A stretch of 60,000 bases of DNA, from the NCBI GenBank assembly GCA_014529385.2, contig CM043952.1, positions 59,567,119 to 59,627,118 of the forward strand. Direction: 5' to 3'. Source of the stretch: Adiantum capillus-veneris. Taxonomy: Eukaryota; Streptophyta; Polypodiopsida; Polypodiales; Pteridaceae. Shown one piece after another: positions 45,405-56,849 of this stretch; position 1 is the first letter of the stretch; every line of letters starts with the position of its first letter. Position numbers and translations under genes: made by a program. A model generated the notes under the pieces. The model made no database searches, was not told the origin of the DNA, and saw nothing but the letters and a program-made list of their open reading frames with translations.

Positions 45405-45630
45405 TGTTGGAATAAGGGTTGTAGAGAAACTCACACAGCTTGGAGAAGACGAAGGAAGCTCAAGGCACACAATAGAGAGTGAGTTACTTATTGTGCAATG
45501 GAAAGATAGATAGCCCTAGAGTGATGGGCGTAGATACAATGCTCGGGGGAAAAAACTCCTAAAGAGGGAAAAAATGTCTCGGCGGTCCTAGTGTGTTCAC
45601 ACACATCACTACCACATGTATATGGTAACA
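45405..45630 (-). repeat. Copia 1 5' LTR
   Basis: 226 bp. On - it is followed by ATTGGTATCAAGCAGG, an initiator-tRNA primer site with one base missing compared with TGGTATCAGAGC. Confidence 0.93.
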
Positions 45631-45659
45631 GTCTTTGAAGAGGAAAAAGGTTCACAAGG

Positions 45660-45771
<112 letters not shown>

Positions 45772-46059
45772 TGATGTGTGTTCACAGGAGGGGAGAGGAA
45801 GAGAGAGATATATTCCATATGCATCTAATCATCAAAACAAGCCGGGATGCACATGTCATTTTTTTCCTTTGCACAACGATGGTGTATCGGATGCCAAGAA
45901 GCTTGTTTGTGTCTCTAACTCACCGTCATTTGCCATAGGGAAAGCACCACATGCAATGGAAGAGTGTGGAGATAGTGGAGTGCTAATATGTTGGTAAACG
46001 GTTTAATACAAATTGTTTGTACAAAGAGAATCCCTTTATCCACCTAATTGGGTCTTGAG

Positions 46060-46585
46060 TTGTTGCCTCTAGCCATCCATGCCATCGTGGATGGCTTTAG
46101 GCAATGGGCAATGGATTTGGAAATGATCTCTAATTCATATCGATTTATTGTCTTGAGCCATCCACATTGGCATGGATGGCTTGAGGGAATTAATAGTGCA
46201 TTTGAAACTGACCTAATGTGCATCTCAAGTTGTTGTGTCTAGCCATCCACGCTGATGTGGATGTCTTGAGGAGATTGCAAAAGAGTTTAGAAATGGAATT
46301 TTTTGGTTTTTTGCAGCTGTCTCTAGCCATCCACGCCAACATGGATGGATTAAACCAATTGAAAAAGGCATGTTTTTGTATCAAGTAAGTAAAGTAGGCG
46401 CTTGTTTTTTGTCCCAAGTTTTTAATAAAGCTAAATCTAGCCATTCATGCCAACATGGATGGATTGAGGCAATTGAAAAAGGTTTCTCTATACCTCAAAT
46501 ATTAAAGTAATTTTGTCTCTAGTAGCTAAAGTAGATGTCTCTAGCCATCCATGCCAGAGTGTCTGGCTTGAGAAAATTAAAAAGG
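46060..46585 (+). repeat. Palindromic minisatellite
   Basis: Six or so units, 80-115 bp apart, each with the near-palindrome 'AGCCATCCATGCCAACATGG' followed by 'ATGGCTTGAGGCAATT'. Unit starts are near 46071, 46155, 46241, 46324, 46438 and 46541. A further copy lies at about 52337, beyond copia 2, and one at about 39777. Confidence 0.85.
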
Positions 46586-46802
46586 ATTTTGAAGTCGGCA
46601 TGTTTTGTTTTAAACCCTATCGCATGTTTAGAAAATAACCTTGCAAGTTTTTGAATAGTGATTAAATAGCCTCTTGAAATGGACAAAGATTAATTTTAAG
46701 AATTATTTTTTATAATTAGAAACATAGTTTTGCCTCACATGATTAGGGATGCATGCCAGAGCATATGTCCAGAATCTTATTTATTTTTGTCTATATGGGG
46801 AG

Positions 46803-46996
46803 TGAAGGAGTACGAGCGGAAGTGCAACGCGAGAGAGAGAGTGCGAGAAGAAGAGCACGACGATATGGTGAACTCGCTCTAATGTAATGTGTAGAGCATA
46901 GTGAGTTCTTATTAGGTTTTAACAAAAGAATATGTGTACATACCTGGCGGCCCGCCCACTTACCTGGGCGACCACATTGGGCTTTACACCCCAACA
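46803..46996 (-). repeat. Copia 2 3' LTR
   Basis: 194 bp. Differs from its partner by a handful of substitutions and a 2 bp GA length change. Confidence 0.94.
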
Positions 46997-47084
46997 ACCT
47001 CCCACTTAAAGTCCAATGTGGTACTTTAAGTGTGAGAGAAGCTAATATACAAGAGATGTAGAGAAGTGATGTACTACCCTACAC

Positions 47085-47738
47085 CTAACTCTTGCGAAAA
47101 TGCGCAAAGCTCTCTGAGGGAAGTCCTTTTGTAAGTACATCAGCAGGATTTTCTGTGGTGTGAACTTTGACAAGCTGAAGTTGCTTATCCTCGAGCATTT
47201 CCCTGATGAAATGATACTTCACATCCACATGCTTTGTCTTTGAGTGATAAACTGGATTGCGAGCCAATTGTATAGCACTTTGACTATCACAATATAACAC
47301 AGGCATCTCTTCTTTGATTCCCAAATCTGTTACTAGTCGATTAAGCCAAATTGATTCTTTGCATGCCTCTGATGCTGCAACATATTCAGCCTCTGTAGTA
47401 GACTGAGTAACACAATCTTGTAATCTAGAACGCCATTATACTGCTCCACCAGCCAATGTAAAGACATACCCTAACGTAGACCTTCGGTTGTCTAAGTCAC
47501 CTGCATAATCTGAGTCTGTAAAACCCTTTACACTTAGCTCCTGACTCCCATAGCATATACGCATACTCTTTGTAGCTTTCAGGTATCTCAATATTCCTTT
47601 CACTGCCTCCCAATGTTTCTTGCATGGGTTTGACATGTATCGACTTACTACCCCCATTGCAAATTCAATGTCTGGGCGAGTGGCAATCATTGCATACATC
47701 AAACTACCCACTGGAGACGCATATGGAATCTTATCCAT
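47085..47738 (-). pseudogene. Copia 2 RNase H and C-terminus
   Basis: Frames 47436-47738 ('YASPVGSLMYAMIATRPDI', 'GFTDSDYAGDLDNRRST') and 47085-47324 ('VLYCDSQSAIQLARNP', 'YHSKTKHVDVKYHFIRE', 'VHTTENPADVLTKGL') are the usual end of copia pol. Both are in the same frame, separated by one TAA; 'STTEAEYVAASEA' lies in the gap in frame. RNase H removes the RNA strand during reverse transcription. Confidence 0.92.
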
Positions 47739-47744
47739 TTTAGC

Positions 47745-49175
47745 CTATTCTTCCTCAGACACAGGACAATCTTGTTTGCTAAGTTTCACATATGGTGGCA
47801 ATGGAACACTCAATGCCTTTCCCTTCTCCATATTGAAACGTTGCAAAACCTTGTCAATATACTCTGTTTGAGATAACCAAATCAACTTCTTTGATCTGTC
47901 TCTCTCAATGCGCATACCAAGTATATGACTTGCCTCACCCATGTCTTTCATGTCAAACGATTTTGCCATCTTTGACTTCAAAGCTGAAATTTCTTCCAAG
48001 TGCTTGCCAGCAATCAACATGTCATCCACATACAAAATAAGGATTAACCAACTACCATCCTTAACCTTCTTTGTATATAGACAGTGATCGAACTCACTAC
48101 GTTTGTAGCCTTGAGAAAGCATAAACTTGTGGAATTTATGGTACCATGCCCTCGGTGATTGTTTTAAGCCATAAAGACTCTTTAACAACTGGCATACCCA
48201 ATCTTCCTTGCCTTTCTCAACAAACCCTTCTGGCTGCTGCATGTAAATTTCCACATCTAAATCACCATGCAAGAACGCTATCTTGACATCCACTTGGTGC
48301 AACACCAAATCTAATATGGCAACCAATGCAAGAAAGCATCTCAATGTAGTCATTTTGACCACCGGAGAGAAGACTTCATCAAAGTCAATGCCTTGTTCTT
48401 GCTTAAAGCCCTTGGCAACAAGCCTTGCTTTGTAATTTGGTTAAATATCATGAGCGGTGATCTTATACCTGTAAACCCATTTACAAGGTAGAGCCTTTTT
48501 GTCCCGTGGTAATTTAACTAGCTTCCATGTCTGGTTTTTATGCAGAGCTGTCATCTCTGACTGCATGGCCAATTGCCAATTCCCGGAGTCCTTCATTTGC
48601 ACTGCTTCCTTGTAACATGAAGGCTCATTGCAATCAGTCAACATGACATAGTTCATAGATGGAACAAACCTATCAGGAGGCCGCGTGACACGTCCAGATC
48701 TACGCACAATAGGTGGCTCAGGCTCAGCCACAACCTGTGGTTCCAATCTATCCTGTCCTTGCTCCTCTTGAGCCCTGACATTTTGTCTTGCACGTGCAGG
48801 TCCATCTTCTTGGAAGACAACTCTTCTAATCTCCTCAACCCTATCTGGTTTAGAATGATATTTGGATTCATTAAAGTGAACATCATTGCTGCGGACAACC
48901 TCTCTGGATTCGGGATCCCAAAGTCTGTACCCCATCTCACCAGAATTACCATAGCCTAGAAAGATGCACTTTCTACTCTTTGGCTCAAGTTTGTTCCTAA
49001 ATTCCTTTGGAACGTGAGTATATACCATCTCTGGCACTGAATCCTTCTGCAAAACCTTGCTAGGAGATCTATTTACAAGATGAACAGCTGTTGATACAGC
49101 TTCAGCCCAAAACCCATTTGGCAGCTGTTCATTAGACAACATACTTCTGACCTTCTCTTGTATGGTCCTATTCAT
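47745..49175 (-). pseudogene. Copia 2 integrase end and reverse transcriptase
   Basis: 49175-48441 carries 'PNGFWAEAVSTAVHLVNR', the 'GYRLWDPESREVV' motif and the RT start 'CKWVYRYKI'. After one TAA the same frame goes on (to 47745) with 'ARLVAKGFKQEQG', 'HQVDVKIAFLHGDL', 'LYGLKQSPRAWYHK' and catalytic 'YVDDMLIAG'. It ends at a TAG before the RNase H part. No frameshift. Apart from the stops, all key RT residues are present. Confidence 0.93.
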
Positions 49176-49325
49176 CCTCTCAGCAAAACCATTTTGAGGA
49201 GGATTGTAAGGAGCAGTAAGTTCACGTTTTATACCTTTTGACTCACAAAAGTCCTGAAAGGCCTTTGAAACATACTCTCCACCATTGTCAGTGCGTAAGC
49301 ATTTAAGCTTCTTGCCACTCTGATT

Positions 49326-50663
49326 CTACACAAGCGTCACAAACGTTTTGAAAACACTAAACGCTTCATCCTTGTGCTTGAGAAAGTAAACCCATACTTT
49401 CCTCGAGTAATCATCTATAAATGTCATAAAGTAAGAAGCTCCCCCTAGAGATAGGTTAGGCATAGGTCCACACAAATCACTATGAACAAGTGCCAACTGT
49501 GTATCTCTTCTACTGCTTCTATGCTTATGTGGCTGTTGTGTTTGCTTACCATACAGACAATGTTCACAGAATTCAAAATCATTAAATGAAAAGCCAGGCA
49601 AATAACCAGAACGAGATAAGATTTCCATTCCCTTCTTGGACATATGTCCTAACCGGCTATGCCACAAAGAAACGTTCGGCTGCTCGGTTACATTGATTAC
49701 ATTTTTAGAGACATTTGATACATAAATCATGTAAAGTCCTCCAGACTTTACTCCATGTGCTACTGTCATAGAACCCTTGGATATCTTCCACATGTTCTGT
49801 CCAAAAGTGGTGACGTAGCCAACATCATCAAGTAAACCTGTGTTGATCAAGCTCTTTGTAATTGCGGGAACATGTCTCACATTCTTCAGCGTGAAAGAAG
49901 AGCCATTCTGAAACTTCAATTGAACATCTCCAACACCTAAGATCTCACATGTCTGCCCATTGCCTAGCCGAACATGATCTTTAGTGGTCACATAAGAAGT
50001 AAACCACTCCTTGTTTGGAGACACATGAAGTGATGCCCCTGAGTCTATAATCCAGTCACTCAGTGCATTTCCATCAGATGCTGTAAGAAGAGCTGAGTCG
50101 ATTGTATTCTTCAAGAAGTAGATGTCTCCTGACACTAGACTGTCATCCTCTGCAACAGTGTTTGTCACATTTATTTCTTGAATCTTCACTGAGGACTTGT
50201 TCTTCTCACCATGGTCTTCAGCTTTCTCTTTGCCTTTTTCTGCTTTCCATTCTCTGCAGTCTCTTTTCATGTGACCCTTCTTGCCACAATGGTAGCATTC
50301 TATGTCACTCTTGCCTTTAGCACTGCGTGACTTGCTACGAGACTGATTCCTCTTTCCACCTTTGTACTTTTCTTTGGTCCTTCCCCTGACAACTAAGGCT
50401 GTTCCTTTTCCTTTGTCCATTGTCTTTCTATTGGTTTCTTCAGTAAGCAGACTTCCTTCTACACTTGCTATGTTCAAACCATCTGGAGGTGCAGAATTAC
50501 TCAAAGTTGTGAAAAAATTGTCCCTACTTTCCGGCAATGTGATCAACAGGAACATAGCTCTAACAGGTTCATCAAACTTGACACCTTGAGCTGACAACTG
50601 ACTATAGATTGTGTTGAATTCATTCAGATGATTGGACATAGGTGTCCCTTCTTTCATCTTCAA
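49326..50663 (-). CDS. Copia 2 gag C-terminus, protease, integrase N-terminus
   Basis: 445 codons. Zinc knuckle 'CYHCGKKGHMKRDC' at residues 123-136 (C-x2-C-x4-H-x4-C, intact). Protease 'WIIDSGASLHVSP' with the DSGA motif at 207-210. Gag-pre-integrase 'LWHSRLGHMSKKG' and C-x2-C site. Integrase 'LVHSDLCGPMPNLSL'. A TAG (about 49326) cuts the integrase; 'CLRTDNGGEYVS' and 'NPPQNGFAERMNR' follow in the same frame. Confidence 0.95.
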   Translation of the reverse strand: MKMKEGTPMSNHLNEFNTIYSQLSAQGVKFDEPVRAMFLLITLPESRDNFFTTLSNSAPPDGLNIASVEGSLLTEETNRKTMDKGKGTALVVRGRTKEKYKGGKRNQSRSKSRSAKGKSDIECYHCGKKGHMKRDCREWKAEKGKEKAEDHGEKNKSSVKIQEINVTNTVAEDDSLVSGDIYFLKNTIDSALLTASDGNALSDWIIDSGASLHVSPNKEWFTSYVTTKDHVRLGNGQTCEILGVGDVQLKFQNGSSFTLKNVRHVPAITKSLINTGLLDDVGYVTTFGQNMWKISKGSMTVAHGVKSGGLYMIYVSNVSKNVINVTEQPNVSLWHSRLGHMSKKGMEILSRSGYLPGFSFNDFEFCEHCLYGKQTQQPHKHRSSRRDTQLALVHSDLCGPMPNLSLGGASYFMTFIDDYSRKVWVYFLKHKDEAFSVFKTFVTLV

Positions 50664-50681
50664 GTCAACAAGCTTCTTAAG

Positions 50682-50999
50682 TCAGTATACCTGTGAAGCT
50701 GCACTCTGCTTCTCATAAAGATCACTCAGCTTTAACCATGCTTGATAAGCCGACATCTCGTCTGCTACATTGAAGTAAATGCTTTCTGCCAAAGTCAACA
50801 TAATGGTAGAAAGTGCCAATTCGTCCATTTCGCTCCATTCATCTTCGTCCATATCTTCTGGTTTTATCCCCTTGAGCTTTATAGGTTTTATCTGCTTCTT
50901 TTGTACCAACACGTGCCAAATTTGCTGCTTACACAATGGGAAATTGGTTCCATCCACCTTCTTGATATTGTAAAGAGCAGTGTCATGTGATCCAGCCAT
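50682..50999 (-). CDS. Copia 2 gag N-terminus
   Basis: 105 codons from the natural ATG ('MAGSHDTALYNIKKVDG'), with the gag pattern 'AYQAWLKLSDLYEKQSA'. It ends at a TGA that interrupts a frame continuing into 50663. Confidence 0.9.
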   Translation of the reverse strand: MAGSHDTALYNIKKVDGTNFPLCKQQIWHVLVQKKQIKPIKLKGIKPEDMDEDEWSEMDELALSTIMLTLAESIYFNVADEMSAYQAWLKLSDLYEKQSAASQVY

Positions 51000-52097
51000 A
51001 GCTACACTTCACAGTAGTTTACTTTCCTGGGAAAAAATCGACAGAGTTTCCCCTGTAAACTGACCTCTGAACCAATATCAACCTGTCAAATGAACCAAGA
51101 AAGCTTCAGATTCTGCAAAAATTTTGGCAGAGTTTCCTTTGTAAAATGGCTCTAGTGTACTAAAAACAGACCAAAAAACAGCTCAAAAAACCATTGTCTC
51201 TCTAACGCTGTAAGCTGTGGGTAAACCTGTCCTGCACCTGTACTGTCTCTAACTTTCCTATCACTGTCCTGTAAGCATAGACTGCAACAATGCCTCAATG
51301 GCAGTAAATCAAAGATGCAATCCCAACTATCTAACTCACAGTCAATACATCCTAGCTGCCTATCTACGGGTGCTCGAGGGATCGCTCCAAGACCTGTATC
51401 ACCGAAAGGATCTCAACATTCGAGAATCCCCCAGCTCAATAAAACCTCACTCGACCCTCAATAAAGGCTGCAGTAAATCTGACAATACATAGACTTCCCA
51501 CAAAGTCATACATCCACAAATTTCCCACTGTATGTTGTAATCGTTGCGGCGGTTGTTTGCTGCATGACTCACAGCCAGCAAACCCTCAACAAACATACAT
51601 CATCTCTGACAATACACCCCATGTGGAAGTACCTGCAATGTCAGGATGAAATCTGGAATATCAAGTAGCAAACACAAGCTACCTGATGAACTAGTGGATG
51701 TCGCCTACAGACTGTGTGTAGATGCGCCCGTGTCGTATGTGACACGCCTCCAAGAACTGTGAGCCGTCCTTCGACATGTAGATAGCCACAAATCAACACT
51801 CTAGGAGTGTCGATATCCTCAGCACCTGTAGTCGTAGGCCGAAAACCCCAAATTTGCAGAGTCGGATCTGCACCCGTCGAGACCACGTAGTCAAAAATGG
51901 CCTGCGCAGACCTTTGTCGAAGCTGAACGGTGGCCGAGATGACCTCAGAATGAAATTCTGACGACATCCGTCCCTCTGGGCTTGCCCACAAGATTTGGGG
52001 CCATGTCTTCGCCTGTCGAATTTCACTCCAATCTGAGCTGGTGACTCTAGCCTCCTGCAGTGCTGCCCCAAGCCTTGATCTGAGCTCTGATACCAGT
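51000..52097 (-). other. Copia 2 untranslated leader
   Basis: Lies between the primer site next to the 5' LTR and the gag ATG at 50999. No coding motif. About 1.1 kb, long for a copia leader. The frames at 51641-52071 overlap one another and show no family. Confidence 0.6.
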
Positions 52098-52289
52098 TGA
52101 AGGAGTATGAGCGGAAGTACGACGCGAGAGAGAGTGCGAGAAGAAGAGCACGAAGATATGGTGAACTCGCTCTACTGTAATGTGTAGAGCATAGTGAGTT
52201 CTTATTAGGTTTTTACAAAAGAATATGTGTACATACCTGGCGGCCCGCCCACTTACCTGGGCGACCACATTGGGCTTTATACCCCAACA
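52098..52289 (-). repeat. Copia 2 5' LTR
   Basis: 192 bp, bounded by TGAAGG and CCCCAACA. Next to it on - lies TGGTATCAGAGCTC. Confidence 0.94.
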
Positions 52290-52294
52290 GGGAG

Positions 52295-55200
52295 TTTATA
52301 GGAGTGCTTGACAATCTACTTAGTCAAATTTCCTTTATCCATCCAATCAGTGTGGATGGCTAGTGGAAATTAAAAAAGATTTTGCAAGAACCTATTAATG
52401 TGTCTCATCCATGCCTTGAGGTAATTGAAAAAAAGTTTAAAAAAAAGAGATTTACATGCCTGTAATTTGATGAAAATTAATTAATTAACCGTTACAAATT
52501 TTTAGCATCTTTGCATGGTTTTTGTAGACGTTTATGTCAAGTTTTTGCAAGCACTCTCATGAAGTTGTTGGGTTTATAGAGTTTCTTTAGTTTCACTATG
52601 CATGAGATATATTAAAAAGGTTTTCATGAAATTTGTGCATGCTTCAAATTGGATTTTATATTATGTAAACTTATTTTTCCTTTGGGGTCGAGATAAAATT
52701 GATAAAATATTGTATTGCATAAAACTAATCATACATTTGTACTTTGTGTGAGAGATACCCCTCCTCGGGAGGTCTATGCATGAAATACATAATTTACACT
52801 TTTATCCAATTTTTTATATACAATTTCCAATATACATTAGAGTTGCGGAAGCATTTGCATAGGGGATGAATTCTTAGCACTCGACCTAACATGGAGTTTA
52901 GGCCATGAGCCGAACTGCATCCAGAGGCACCTAGCAACTAGTACTGCCTTTGAATGGGTGTTATGAATAAAAACATACTCAAGAAAAAATAACATTGTGG
53001 AGGGTGAATACATGTGTACACCACATTACAAAAACACACACACACACACACACAGAGAGAGAGTATAGTGGAGGGTGAAGTAGAGTGCAGAGAGACACGA
53101 GAGAATGACAACAAAGAATCTTTAAATGCCCCATCTAAATGAAACAAACAACCATGTATTAATGAAATTACAAATTCTAGGTATAGTATAACATCAAAAA
53201 AAAAGTATAACAAAATAACTAGTAGAGCACTGGACTCTGTGTAGGGATTAACCGATCCACCCATCCACTTTCACTATACTATAGACAGAGAGAATCTTAC
53301 TTCGCCAAGAGAGAGTCATAACACCTCCAACCTACCTGAGGCAGACATAGGCTAAGGCCGCTTCGCCTCCCTCCATGAACCCGAGCTCTGGAAGGATCCC
53401 AAATACTAGCAGGTGGTAAGGTATCAACACCAACCATGCTACTTTAGGCACCACGTCTCTTTAATGCCCAACATCTGGTGTTTAGGAAAATCCAACACCC
53501 CCGATCCAGGAAATCCCCAAACCAACGACCCTTTTATCTAAGGCTAAGTGATGTAGGTGATCCTAGTCTTGTAGCAACACTGCCATGAGAAACATAACAC
53601 ATGAGCCGAATCACAATAGTATCATCCATGTGCACAAACAATCTTTTCCAAGCAGCTAGACTGTACAGGATTTCTACCCTCACGGGTCTTCCATAAAATA
53701 TCCAAATCACTTCATGATCCAATCCCAAAATGATGAACCATAATCCAATCACATCACACAGGTGATTACTCCACCCAACTCTGGGTAAGGCACAACGAAT
53801 CCCACAGAATCACTTTAGAACATAACATGGCTGCAAAAAATTTGGGAGCATAATCATACCCAGAAAAAAAACCAAGATCCACATCGGCTTCCACCATAAA
53901 AAATCAAAACTATAATTCACAAGGGATCTCAACCGTTAACCATAAATCATATTCACACTGAACCAACTCCCACACTTCGAGTTTGTCATATCCACTGCGA
54001 TCAAACTTAGCCCACATATACGGTCTTTAAGACACGAACCCTTTATGCATGAAATAAGTTTGACCAGCAACTAAACATGATATCAAAATCCAATTTTGAT
54101 AGCACTCAGTCATACATAATTGATGCATCATATATGCACTTCACCCATCTAGCACATAGAGCTAGTTTGGACCTGAAAAGGTGGAAAGCAATCATACTCA
54201 TGCACATGAGGCATCCACATGTATTTGTAAGATTCCATACTTCATATGATATCATATCATCAACATAAAAATGATTCAAAACATCTTCGACACTTAGGTT
54301 GACCATAAACCGTAACTTCACATATATGCGAGAAACAAATTTTTTGCATTTTTGGGTGCATAAATAACATGAAAATTAGTGTTTTGAAGTCAAACCAATG
54401 CATCAAGCTCATATCCATAATATAGAATAGCACCTTATCACATTACTTTGCCCATATGATACTCATGCAACAAACAATAACACAAAAAGAAAGCCACTTT
54501 ATTCATATATGTCTGTGCGGTTCGGGTTGGCTAACTATATACCCTCACATAAGTTTATGGAAATCTGAGACTTGAAATCAACTCACCAAAATATATCATA
54601 AATCATATAGAAAAGGCTCAATTAACTCATGACATATGGTACTCCTCATTGATAGCACCCCTAAACGCCTAGGTAAACCCGATTATTTAATGATTAATAA
54701 CTGGCATACCCAAACTGATAACAGAGACCTAAATACATTTATCATCGAGTTTAATCAAGCTTTTTAGTTGACTAAGTTGGTTTGTTCATCCAATGAATCT
54801 ATATAGTGGTTCTCAAGGAGCCTGGGGTCGACTATGTAGTGGGCAGCAAGCTATTTTTTTACCTTAACTCTTAGCTCGTACGTGATTTTCACATGAAACC
54901 AAGAGAGAAAAATTTTCTAAATGATGTGTTTTATCTGTGATTTAAATGGTTCGGACTGATTCATAACAGTTTGTGACTTATGATCAAAAAAATGTTCCCA
55001 TCGCTAACGTGACATGAAACAAAAAGCGCTTACGTGATGTGAAACAAAAAGCGCTTTTTATGCACGCATGTGACCATAAACACAACGTGTGCATAAATTA
55101 GCATGTTAGACATGATGAAATAATCATGGAGCAACTTCATACGCATTCAGCAAGTCCATACATACACTCATATACAAAAAAATAACCATTGAGAGGGTAT
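52295..55200. other. Anonymous AT-rich stretch
   Basis: Starts with the rest of the palindromic minisatellite (a unit near 52337), then AT-rich sequence. There is an AC run at 53035-53054 and a GAGA run after it. At 53320-53560 a less AT-rich block ('ACCTGAGGCAGACATAGG') reminds me of LTR-like sequence, but no partner was found. No coding motif. Confidence 0.4.
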
Positions 55201-56328
55201 CTACTCCGAAAGATGACATAGAGAGAGAGAGAGAGAGAGATGATGGCTATGGAGTTTAGAGCTTCTCACCGTGCTTTAGAATTGATTAGGACTATTGAAC
55301 GGCTTCTTGCTTTGCGGAAACAGAGCGATGATGAGAGCTACGTAAAGGTTTTACCACGAGAGCCTTGCTTTACCACGTAGATGTATACCATGAAACGAGA
55401 GAGGAGATAGTAAGTAAGTAGAGAGAGAGTATTCTTCTTCTTCTTCTCGTAAACAAGATAAGAGCTTATGGAGATGGTGATGAAGAGCTTGCACCACTCC
55501 GTATAATAGGTACGTATTGCCTTGTGGTAGTAGACACAACTAACAGCACTGAAAACTAAGCACTCCCTCTAAATTTATAGGCATTGCAGTAGGCCCAGAG
55601 TGATGCCCAAGCTATCTACTAGCACCCCCTTTTGAATTAGAAAAATCTCCATGCTTTATGGAACTTTTCTAAAAATTTAACTCTCCCACTTACCATTCAA
55701 TTTTTGTAGTAAAAACAGACTAACCGGCTAGTATTCTTGTAATTAATGAAATTGAGACTAGACTATGCCACACCATGATGCCTCGACATAATTATGCCTT
55801 TCTCGTACTGCTCCGATGTATTTACGATAGTGCATTAAGTAAAAAGCAATCCCCATAAAAATTCCGTTTAATCTTGTTTTTGCTCTGAGTGGTCGTTTTT
55901 AAATCCAACGAAGATTAAAAAGAATATTTTATGTTTATGTAATCCTAAAAAGCACGTTGCTTTTCAAAATGCCAAAAAGCACAAAAAGCTAAAAATAGCG
56001 TAAAAAGTTTTAAAAAATAAAAAATTGAACCACGGGTTTTTCTCGTCTACTGGAATAAGAAAGCGGACTCGCGTTTACTAAAAAGCGCTAAAAATAGCAT
56101 GAAAAATGCTCAAAAAGTGGATTTTTACAAAATTGAACCATAGCTTTTGTAGATTAAGGATCCGGCCTTGTTTTTTACAAAAAATCACCTAAAAGCATTA
56201 AAAAACTAAAAATAGCGGATTTTCTCAAAATTGAACCAAACTTCTGTCTGACCTTCTGGAACATGGAAATGACATTGGAATCTGTTTTTCTTATTTTTAA
56301 GAGAAACCCAAGTTTTGGGGATCTTACA
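55201..56328 (-). repeat. Likely 3' LTR of the gypsy element
   Basis: On - a purine tract (AAGTGTGGGAGGA) directly precedes TGTAAGATCCCC at 56328, the normal layout of polypurine tract plus LTR start just after pol. A TATA-like 'CCTATAAATTTAG' on - near 55570-55585 fits an LTR promoter. The outer end was not located, and the partner LTR must lie beyond the window, so the left limit given is only a guess. Confidence 0.5.
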
Positions 56329-56360
56329 TCCTCCCACACTTGAAAAAATTCGAGGTGTCC

Positions 56361-56840
56361 TCACCTCGACATGAGTTCTGGGTAATTTAGTCTCATTACA
56401 TCATCACGTTCCCAAGTGCCATCTTCCTCAGGATATGTTGACCATTTAAGAAGGTGCTCAATAATGGTCCGATTACATAGAGGCTTAATTCTACTTTGAA
56501 GTATCACTTCAAGATATACTTCAAAAGTTCCATCGGTAGAGGTAGATAATAGAGAATCATCAAGAATGTGATGTGGATCAGGTACATACCTCTTGAGCAA
56601 TCTGACGTGGAAAACATCATGTAATTTTATGTTTGATGGTAACAAGAGTCTGTAAGCTTGATCATTAATCCTCTCTGTGATTACAAAAGGTCCACAATAT
56701 TTGGCATTGAGCTTCTCATATTTACCCATTGATAAAGAGCTATGTTTGGGTTTCAATCTAAAAAATACTATATCTCCTTTTTCAAAGATTCTAGTGGATT
56801 GTTTAGAGTGAGAATAAATTTTTTGTTTATCTTGAGCAAT
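56361..56840 (-). CDS. Gypsy chromodomain C-terminus
   Basis: Frame 56361-56756 (131 codons), extended upstream in frame to about 56840. It has 'LNAKYCGPFVITERI' and 'HDVFHVRLLKRYVPD' (post-integrase) and then 'HLLKWSTYPEEDGTWERD', a chromodomain of the chromovirus branch with its aromatic and acidic positions. Chromodomains steer integration to certain chromatin. The stop is at 56361, 30 bases before the polypurine tract. Confidence 0.92.
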   Translation of the reverse strand: MAQDKQKIYSHSKQSTRIFEKGDIVFFRLKPKHSSLSMGKYEKLNAKYCGPFVITERINDQAYRLLLPSNIKLHDVFHVRLLKRYVPDPHHILDDSLLSTSTDGTFEVYLEVILQSRIKPLCNRTIIEHLLKWSTYPEEDGTWERDDVMRLNYPELMSR

Positions 56841-56849
56841 CTTAATGCA

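Larger units (their letters stand above)
40555..45630 (-). mobile_element. Ty1/copia retrotransposon 1 (decayed, complete ends)
   Basis: LTRs at 40555-40781 and 45405-45630 (TGTTGGAAT ... GGTAACA), flanked by the 5 bp duplication GTCTT (40550-40554, 45631-45635). Read on -, the primer site next to the 5' LTR (45405 side) is TTGGTATCAAGC, the initiator-Met type, and a CCAGGGGGGATT polypurine tract adjoins the 3' LTR. The domain order gag, protease, integrase, reverse transcriptase, RNase H is that of copia. The reading frame changes several times and contains stops, so the copy is dead. Confidence 0.95.
46803..52289 (-). mobile_element. Ty1/copia retrotransposon 2 (one frame, five stops)
   Basis: LTRs at 46803-46996 and 52098-52289 (TGAAGGAGTA ... 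ACCCCAACA), flanked by the duplication GGGAG (46798-46802, 52290-52294). On - the primer site ACTGGTATCAGAGCTC (initiator Met type) follows the 5' LTR and an AAGTGGGAGGT tract precedes the 3' LTR. Gag, protease, integrase, RT and RNase H follow one another in one frame from 50999 to 47085, broken only by five in-frame stops. The LTRs are very similar, so it is younger than copia 1. Confidence 0.96.

Noticed and set aside
47085-50999. Stops of copia 2 corrected by RNA editing
   Set aside because: U-to-C editing of stops is known from plant organelles, not nuclear transposon transcripts. Simple mutation is enough.
53320-53760. Possible solo LTR or gene fragment
   Set aside because: Less AT-rich than its surroundings, but no TG...CA ends, target duplication or motif could be found.
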